Below, one piece after another: positions 13,303 through 18,226 of a stretch of DNA of 18,226 nucleotides (its first letter is position 1; every line of letters starts with the position of its first letter). The stretch lies in NCBI GenBank assembly GCA_964369415.1, contig CAYJFP010000028.1, positions 1-18,226 of the forward strand, read 5' to 3'. Source of the stretch: SIG603 sp964369415. Its GTDB lineage: Bacteria; Bacillota; Clostridia; Oscillospirales; Acutalibacteraceae. A program made the translations under genes and the position numbers. A model generated the notes under the pieces. The model saw only the letters and a list, made by a program, of their open reading frames with translations, was not told the origin of the DNA and searched no databases.

Positions 13303-14372
13303 TTTTTCGCCCTCCAGTTTAAGAAAGACTTCTTAACTTTTTCTTCTTTTTTGATAGGGTCTATTTGTGAATAGAGTGTATTTGATGAGGACTTGTAGCT
13401 AAAGTAATCAAAACAAGGACTTGCAAAAAGCGTTTTCTTTTCTTTTTTGCTCATCATAGTAAGCACGTCTTTGTGTTCCGTTTCGTCCGTGAAATTAAAT
13501 AGATAGAACACGTCATTGCTGTAAGTTCTTTCTATTAATTTAGTTGTGGCGGTTAGCTCGTTAGCCTTACAGCCACAAACGCAAACTTTAATGTCTTTTT
13601 CGATAAAAGAAAAAAGATTGAAATTGTTATCTGTAAAACTTCCAAAATCATATACAAAGTAGTCGTAAGGCAGTTTTAATATACTTTCTAGGCTTTCGGG
13701 TTTGTCGAACATTTCTATATCTCTGTAGACTAGCTTACCGATTTCTTTATCCTCATATTCCTCTGAGAACACTTGTGATATTATTTCTACAAAGCCTTTT
13801 TTGTTAAATTCTATGTAACAAACGCTTTTGCCCATGAACTTAAGGTACTTGCAGTACTGTAAAGCCTGCGTAGTTGTTCCTATCCTTGTGCTCGCTCCTG
13901 CAAAGGCGATAGTCTTCTTTTTTTGTGCATTACTGCTAATTTCTTCCTCCTGCAGAACCACGGATGAGCCACTAAAGTTCGTCATATCATCCAAAATTGA
14001 GTTTACATTTAAGAGACAGTTTTTTAGCTGTTCTTTTCTATTTGATAAAATAGGGTCTATGATATAGTTTCTAAAACCTCTTACGGCTAGTGCTTGTATG
14101 AGTTCACTTTCTACGCTGAAACCCACAGCTAAAATAATGATATTTGCCGTTGTCACTGATTTTATGCTTTGCAGTTCTCTTGAAATAACCCTAAAATCAT
14201 CTATGAACTGTTCGCAGTCTACTATGATGTGTGAATATGTGTTCTCGGTGCAAGACTGTATAATCTCGCTGATGTGATAGTAGTTTTTAGTACACACTAT
14301 GCTCTCATCAAGCTCGTTTACTACTTCACTGGCAAAGAACGCTTTTTCCTCACTTCCTATGAATAATATCAT
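13299..14372 (-). CDS. ParA/CpaE-like P-loop ATPase with N-terminal receiver-like domain
   Basis: This is a 357-residue protein. Residues 1-125 look like a receiver-type alpha/beta fold, with ILFIGSEEKAFFASEVV, HIIVDCEQF and IIILAVGF, as in CpaE proteins. Residues 153-350 resemble a MinD/ParA ATPase: KTIAFAGASTRIGTTTQA (153-170), then VCYIEFN, then DYFVYDFGSF near 235-245 as a Walker B-like strand. The P-loop reads GASTRIGTTT, lacking the usual lysine before the Thr pair, as some CpaE-like proteins do. It may localise the transfer apparatus or partition the element, but this is inferred. The start at ATG 14372 has AGGTGA upstream and lies one base after the primase stop; its end overlaps the next gene. 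Confidence 0.65.
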   Translation of the reverse strand: MILFIGSEEKAFFASEVVNELDESIVCTKNYYHISEIIQSCTENTYSHIIVDCEQFIDDFRVISRELQSIKSVTTANIIILAVGFSVESELIQALAVRGFRNYIIDPILSNRKEQLKNCLLNVNSILDDMTNFSGSSVVLQEEEISSNAQKKKTIAFAGASTRIGTTTQALQYCKYLKFMGKSVCYIEFNKKGFVEIISQVFSEEYEDKEIGKLVYRDIEMFDKPESLESILKLPYDYFVYDFGSFTDNNFNLFSFIEKDIKVCVCGCKANELTATTKLIERTYSNDVFYLFNFTDETEHKDVLTMMSKKEKKTLFASPCFDYFSYKSSSNTLYSQIDPIKKEEKVKKSFLNWRAKK

Positions 14373-14373
14373 T

Positions 14374-15324
14374 TTAGATGTTCACCTCATTACTTAAATT
14401 TTGTATCGTCTTTTTTTCAGTTTGTGGTGTTTGCTTTTCGATAGTCAGAATTAATTCCTCGTTCCAGTCTTTTGATTCTGTCGGGAATTTATCTATCACT
14501 CTTATGTTTTCATCTTTTAAAGCTTCGTGGATTTTTTCTGCATTTAATCTACCCGATTCATCGTTGTCAAGGCAGATTATGACGGTTTTAATCTCCGAAT
14601 GTTCCTTAACATGTGTGCGAACTGCGGCGATTTTGGTAGAGCCACTAAGAGCTAAGTAACTACAGTTTTTATAGTTTTTTCCATTCTTTTTAGTAGCCGT
14701 CATGATAGACATGCTGTCTATTACACTTTCAGTAACGATGAGATTAGGTGCACCGTTATTGATAAAAAAACAGTGGTTGTAGTCAGAACCCTCGATGTCA
14801 GAAACGAACTTTCGGTATGAGTTAGTTCCTCTTTTGTTTGCGAATACCGCCTTTCCGTTATCGTCATAAGAGACGAAAACACAGTTGTTCATTTTATCCT
14901 GGTACAAGTTGTCATTTTGGATAAACTCATTGACAATGCCACTATCAAGTTTTCGTGTCATAGTAAGGTAGGCAAATACGTTTTTGCTATGCTCTGAAGC
15001 TTTGGGAAGAATCAGTTCTTTTGGCTTTGTGACTTTCTTTTCTATTTTTTCGTGTGGCTTGAAACCTAAAGATTTGCTGTCTATAATTTCACCTAGTTCA
15101 AAAAGTGCGGTCTTTAAGTCCTTTCCTTCTATATCCATTACAAAATCAATTATTGAGCCATATGCACCGTTTGAATTGCGATTAAAACTATTTGCAGAAG
15201 GGTTTATCCTTATACTGTCGTGCTCGGTTAAGGTGTAGTATTTTCCTATGCGTTTTACAGTGTAGCCACGGCTTTGTGCATAGTCTATTATGGAAATTGA
15301 TTTAATCTCTTTTATATCTGCCAT
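14374..15324 (-). CDS. Toprim-domain primase-like protein (DUF3991-type)
   Basis: This is a 316-residue protein. Residues 1-85 resemble the N-terminal part of DnaG-like primases of mobile elements (IDYAQSRGY, then YGSIIDFVMDIEGKDLKTAL), but without the zinc-binding Cys/His set. Residues about 110-180 fit DUF3991. The Toprim domain follows, with the acidic residues expected for metal binding: E199 in LIVTES, then D253 and D255 in ICLDNDESG, and later KDWNE near 285. Such proteins are thought to prime or process single-stranded DNA after conjugation. The start at ATG 15324 has TAGGAG overlapping the preceding stop. It lies in the transfer operon between a membrane protein and an ATPase gene. 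Catalytic activity is inferred from retained acidic residues. Confidence 0.8.
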   Translation of the reverse strand: MADIKEIKSISIIDYAQSRGYTVKRIGKYYTLTEHDSIRINPSANSFNRNSNGAYGSIIDFVMDIEGKDLKTALFELGEIIDSKSLGFKPHEKIEKKVTKPKELILPKASEHSKNVFAYLTMTRKLDSGIVNEFIQNDNLYQDKMNNCVFVSYDDNGKAVFANKRGTNSYRKFVSDIEGSDYNHCFFINNGAPNLIVTESVIDSMSIMTATKKNGKNYKNCSYLALSGSTKIAAVRTHVKEHSEIKTVIICLDNDESGRLNAEKIHEALKDENIRVIDKFPTESKDWNEELILTIEKQTPQTEKKTIQNLSNEVNI

Positions 15325-15334
15325 AATCTAGCTC

Positions 15335-16102
15335 CTATTCTAAATCAGTTATTTCTTTGTAAGCGTTATCAATTTTACTTAAAAGCTCGGTTTTTTCTTT
15401 TTCATAGCTTTTAATCAAATTTTCTTCGGACTTGATGTCCTCTTCTTTTGCCGATATTAACGTCTCGATTTCTTCTATTTCTGCGGCTGTTTTGTACTTT
15501 TTGTTCTCTTCATCACTCTGTATAGAAAGCAGGATGTTTTCTATGGTCTTTTTGCTTTCTTCACTTCTTTCATCAAGCGCCGCTATGTTTTCTTCATACA
15601 TGCTTATGTCACGGTATAGCCTGTCGGTCATATACTCGGTTAAACTTTTTTGATAAAGATTACTAACACGGTTTACCGCTATGGAATTAGTGTAAAATTT
15701 AAGGCTATCGGCATTTGAGTCCGGAAGAGTTAACCGTAAAGAAGATTCATTAAAATTTATCGGAACGTCTTCTATTTGAAGTATGATGTAGTCATCTTCA
15801 GATATTATTTGAGTTATATTTACCTTAGTTTCGGGTCTAAAAAGACAGCTGAACTCGTAGTCATTTATGCCGTCATAGGCTAAGTTTTGCACCTCTAGTT
15901 CCACTTCCATAAGGTGCTGTTCTTCCGAATAGTCCCACCTTAAAAGGGTAATATTTCTGCTTTGATAATTCAAAGTGCTGTTAAGTTCAGTGGCACTTGT
16001 ACGAATATTGGAAAAGAAGAGATTGCCACTTACGAAAAAAAGGATATAAATAAGCAAGACAATGCTTAGATATATCCAAATAAAATTATTCTTTTTAATC
16101 AT
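15335..16102 (-). CDS. membrane-anchored coiled-coil protein of the transfer operon
   Basis: This protein of 255 residues was not matched to a named family. After a short basic start (MIKKNNF), residues about 8-30 form a membrane anchor. Residues 30-150 look like a beta-rich extracytoplasmic domain (for example LLRWDYSEEQHLMEVELEVQ and DYIILQIEDVP). The last 85 residues or so are a long charged coiled coil. I chose ATG 16102 over the in-frame TTG 16117 because GGGGTG lies five bases before it and overlaps the previous stop. It sits directly after an NTF2-like membrane protein and probably belongs to the mating channel on the outer face of the membrane. The role is inferred from position. Confidence 0.65.
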   Translation of the reverse strand: MIKKNNFIWIYLSIVLLIYILFFVSGNLFFSNIRTSATELNSTLNYQSRNITLLRWDYSEEQHLMEVELEVQNLAYDGINDYEFSCLFRPETKVNITQIISEDDYIILQIEDVPINFNESSLRLTLPDSNADSLKFYTNSIAVNRVSNLYQKSLTEYMTDRLYRDISMYEENIAALDERSEESKKTIENILLSIQSDEENKKYKTAAEIEEIETLISAKEEDIKSEENLIKSYEKEKTELLSKIDNAYKEITDLE

Positions 16103-16106
16103 GTTT

Positions 16107-16739
16107 TCACCCCACAAGAATATATGGTTTGTCCCTTACTATTTCACTTATCATCCATGTATCGTTTACAAGCTCTAGCTTAAATTCGTAAAGATAGTTT
16201 GTAGTGTTACGGTTTCCGTCTATCGAAAAGAAAATCTCGGTATCGCAAAGGACGAGTGCTTCACTTTCACTGATAGGCACATAGAATGAACTGGTGTCTT
16301 CGATACCGCTTCGGTACTCTGTATCACCGTAACTAGTCTTATCAATAGTTTCGCCCTCGGCTTCATAATTGTATCCTAAATACTCCATTACATCATCAGA
16401 ACTATACGGCTTTACCCTTTCTAAAATGGTAGTGTACTGCGTGTTGCTGTTAGTCCAGTAGTCCTCTAAAAAAGTTTCTGCGACAATTACTGCACGGCTT
16501 GCCATTAAATCAGCTTTGCTTTCAAGCTGAGCCTTAAGGCTTATATTCTCTTCGTTTAAAACTTCAATGTTTTCTTTAAGCACTGGGTCTCCGTTTTCTT
16601 TGATGTAATTAATTTGACTTGTCAGCTCGTTGTTTTCTATGTACAGTGAACCTATAGCGTAAAGAAAAATTAACACCACAGTGCTAATAATCAATACACC
16701 GGCAGTCTTTTTGCTAATATGTATATTTGATTTTTTCAT
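16107..16739 (-). CDS. single-pass membrane protein with possible NTF2/VirB8-like domain
   Basis: This is a 210-residue protein. Residues 12-33 are a membrane segment (GVLIISTVVLIFLYAIGSLY), followed by a coiled-coil stretch to about residue 75. The remaining part (about 80-207) has an alpha helix with AVIVAETFLEDYWT, then beta strands such as SEALVLCDTEIFFSI and YLYEFKLELVNDTWMISEI. This resembles the helix-plus-sheet NTF2-like fold of VirB8/TcpC channel proteins. The fold call is by eye and tentative. The start at ATG 16739 has AGGAGGAAGAC directly upstream. It follows the M23 hydrolase gene by nine bases and would be a structural part of the type IV secretion-like channel. Confidence 0.6.
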   Translation of the reverse strand: MKKSNIHISKKTAGVLIISTVVLIFLYAIGSLYIENNELTSQINYIKENGDPVLKENIEVLNEENISLKAQLESKADLMASRAVIVAETFLEDYWTNSNTQYTTILERVKPYSSDDVMEYLGYNYEAEGETIDKTSYGDTEYRSGIEDTSSFYVPISESEALVLCDTEIFFSIDGNRNTTNYLYEFKLELVNDTWMISEIVRDKPYILVG

Positions 16740-16748
16740 GTCTTCCTC

Positions 16749-17753
16749 CTAAGCGTTATCATCCGCATGTATTAAGTATATATCGGGGTCTACTCTTGTC
16801 CCGTCTCGGTAAACTTCAAAGTGTAAATGATTTCCAAAGCTGTAACCTGTATCGCCGACATAGCCGATGATTTGACCTCTTTCTACAAATTCACCTGCAC
16901 TAACTATCATAGAAGAGCAGTGTGCGTAGCGTGTCGAAAATCTGTCGTTATGTAGGACATACACGTTGTATCCCCATGAAGAGTGATACTCTGCCGAAAT
17001 AACTTTACCGGACTGTACCGCTACAATAGCGGCGCCGTTCGGTGCACCTATGTCAAAACCCCAGTGAGTGCCATAGATAAATTCCCATGTGACCCAGCTT
17101 CGATTATATCCGGGAGTCGGCCATATGGGATTGAATCCCTCAGCCATGGGTGAGCCGTCACCGCCAGTGTCTTTAATTGCAGTATTTTTTATGAAATAGA
17201 CATCTTCGGCAAAGTATTTGTCGTTTCCCTCTATTTCATTTTCAGTGGCATAACTTTCTGCAAGTGAAGCCGTGTAATTTTCACTTCCTACATAATCTAC
17301 AAAGTCTCTGCCGAAAACGTAGATTTGCAGTAGAAACTGCATTTTAGCCGTGTCCGGCTCTTCGTCATCAAGGTCTTTAGGCAAGCCTGTTATTTCAAGT
17401 AGTTCCTTAAATTCTCGTATGCCGTATTCCATAGAGTGTTTAGGTGTTGTAATCGGTGTTTCAGAAAACCTACTTGCCCTCATTACATCCGAACCCTCAC
17501 CTTTTGTGAGCACTTCAATCATCGCTAGAATAAAGGCGGTGTAATCTTCGTCCAAACCCTCATCGGACAATATTTCTTCTACAGTGTTTTGATATGACAG
17601 AACCGTTTCTGAAAGCTCAAAACTACTGCTTATATCGCTCTTCGATTCCATTTCACCGCCCATAACCGCCATGAGTCCACCGACCATGATTATTACAAAG
17701 AAGAATAATATGAGAACAGGGAGTAGGACAAAGAAAATCACTTTTTTAAGCAT
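16749..17753 (-). CDS. M23 peptidase with CwlT-like lysozyme domain, conjugation wall hydrolase
   Basis: This 334-residue protein opens the cell wall for the mating channel. Residues 4-31 are a membrane anchor. Residues about 50-160 resemble the lysozyme-like domain of CwlT (YQNTVEEILSDEGL, FILAMIEVL, IYVFGRDFVDYV), but where CwlT has ESGG this protein reads LTKG, so the catalytic Glu is replaced by Leu82. Residues about 205-325 are an M23/LytM endopeptidase with the full zinc set H230, D234, H309 and H311, plus H278, and the hallmark GNHLHFEVYRDG. The start ATG overlaps the VirB4 stop by one base (TAATG), so the two are translationally coupled. The peptidase is probably active; the first domain may only bind peptidoglycan. 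Confidence 0.88.
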   Translation of the reverse strand: MLKKVIFFVLLPVLILFFFVIIMVGGLMAVMGGEMESKSDISSSFELSETVLSYQNTVEEILSDEGLDEDYTAFILAMIEVLTKGEGSDVMRASRFSETPITTPKHSMEYGIREFKELLEITGLPKDLDDEEPDTAKMQFLLQIYVFGRDFVDYVGSENYTASLAESYATENEIEGNDKYFAEDVYFIKNTAIKDTGGDGSPMAEGFNPIWPTPGYNRSWVTWEFIYGTHWGFDIGAPNGAAIVAVQSGKVISAEYHSSWGYNVYVLHNDRFSTRYAHCSSMIVSAGEFVERGQIIGYVGDTGYSFGNHLHFEVYRDGTRVDPDIYLIHADDNA

Positions 17754-18226
17754 TACGCACCACCTCTAAATAGCTCTTTTTCTTGCTCTGTAATTTCTAC
17801 AGTGAAATGAACGGTTTCTTTAGCGGCTAGTGATAAAATGCATTCTCCTTTTTGAAGACTTGGTATGTGTGCGATTTCCGAATCGGTAAGATTATCGCCA
17901 AAGACATTGTTTAGTAAGGCTGTAGCATTTGTGTCCTGTTGCATTATAAATTTGTATTGTGTAAGCTCGAACAGGACTTTAATTTTGTCTATGCTCTCTT
18001 GTCCGCTACCCTCGGGCACAAAGTCTCTAATACTTTGACTTGCATACATCAGTCCACCAAAATACTTTCTAGCTTCACGCTCAAAGGTTATTAACTGCTC
18101 TACCGCCTGTAGCTTATTTGTGTTTACTATTCGATGTGCTTCGTCTATGAACACCATGAACCTTGTTATGTCTTCCCATTTGATTTTATTAGTGTCATAG
18201 TGGTTTTTCATGGCACTACCGATTTG
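17753..18226 (-). CDS. VirB4-like conjugation ATPase, C-terminal part (cut by window edge)
   Basis: The frame is open to the right edge (five more codons before the internal Met at 18211), so this is the C-terminal end of a larger protein. It carries the Walker B region FMVFIDEAHRIV, then ASQSIRDFVPE, the conserved sensor-like stretch of VirB4/TraC/TrwK ATPases, then KFIMQQDTNATALLNNVFG and IPSLQKGECIL, as in other Gram-positive VirB4 proteins. These AAA+ motors energise the type IV secretion channel at the inner face of the membrane. It is first in transcription order among the genes seen and overlaps the M23 hydrolase gene. The Walker A motif and N-terminal domain lie outside the window. 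Confidence 0.9.
   Translation of the reverse strand, partial: QIGSAMKNHYDTNKIKWEDITRFMVFIDEAHRIVNTNKLQAVEQLITFEREARKYFGGLMYASQSIRDFVPEGSGQESIDKIKVLFELTQYKFIMQQDTNATALLNNVFGDNLTDSEIAHIPSLQKGECILSLAAKETVHFTVEITEQEKELFRGGA

Noticed and set aside
1..18226. Searched by eye for CRISPR arrays, tRNA or rRNA genes, integrase genes and insertion-sequence ends.
   Set aside because: None was found. The repeats present are short origin-like arrays with no CRISPR-like spacers, and no recombinase motif appears in any open frame.

Overview
The window is a low-GC Bacillota (Firmicutes) sequence. Nearly all of it is one side of a conjugative mobile element (ICE or conjugative plasmid). The evidence is the AT-rich codon use, AGGAGG-type ribosome binding sites, consensus -35/-10 promoters, and families typical of Gram-positive conjugative elements: a VirB4 ATPase, an M23 wall hydrolase with a CwlT-like domain, a Toprim primase-like protein, a giant methylase-helicase, a MobL/MobP2-like relaxase and a RepA_N replication protein. 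The host genus cannot be fixed. No integrase, serine recombinase, rRNA, tRNA or CRISPR array is visible.

Layout. Positions 1-430 (+) hold the end of a TPR protein, perhaps outside the element. Positions 790-1683 (-) encode a DUF4238 protein, probably cargo. Positions 1802-2104 hold an apparently unannotated type I toxin-antitoxin locus: a 29-codon holin-like toxin on the minus strand and an antisense RNA on the plus strand. Next come repA (2336-3355), with repeat arrays inside it that look like a replication origin, then tandem terminators, and hicB/hicA (3481-4059) under a promoter that contains a palindromic operator. Positions 4131-6210 are a mobilization operon of two ribbon-helix-helix proteins and the relaxase. 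Positions 6246-6474 are non-coding, with palindromes and four short direct repeats, the best oriT candidate. From 6477 to the right edge is a tightly packed minus-strand transfer operon, transcribed in this order: VirB4, M23/CwlT-like hydrolase, two single-pass membrane proteins, Toprim primase-like protein, ParA/CpaE-like ATPase, small membrane protein, giant helicase.

The most unusual object lies inside the 2172-codon helicase gene. In another frame of the same strand, at 12277-11930, there is a 115-codon TnpV-like gene. It has its own -35/-10 promoter, a GAGGG ribosome binding site and a perfect 11-bp intrinsic terminator starting three bases after its stop codon. It is a complete transcription unit embedded in the polar linker between the helicase protein's N-terminal domain and its methylase domain. 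The same giant gene also has a textbook ribosome binding site and ATG in frame at 7085, which could yield a separate 202-residue C-terminal protein.

As a system, RepA_N and the two toxin-antitoxin modules would keep the element in the cell. The relaxase, its RHH partners and the oriT region would start transfer. VirB4, the M23 hydrolase and the membrane proteins belong to the mating channel, and the primase and helicase-methylase would process or protect the incoming DNA.
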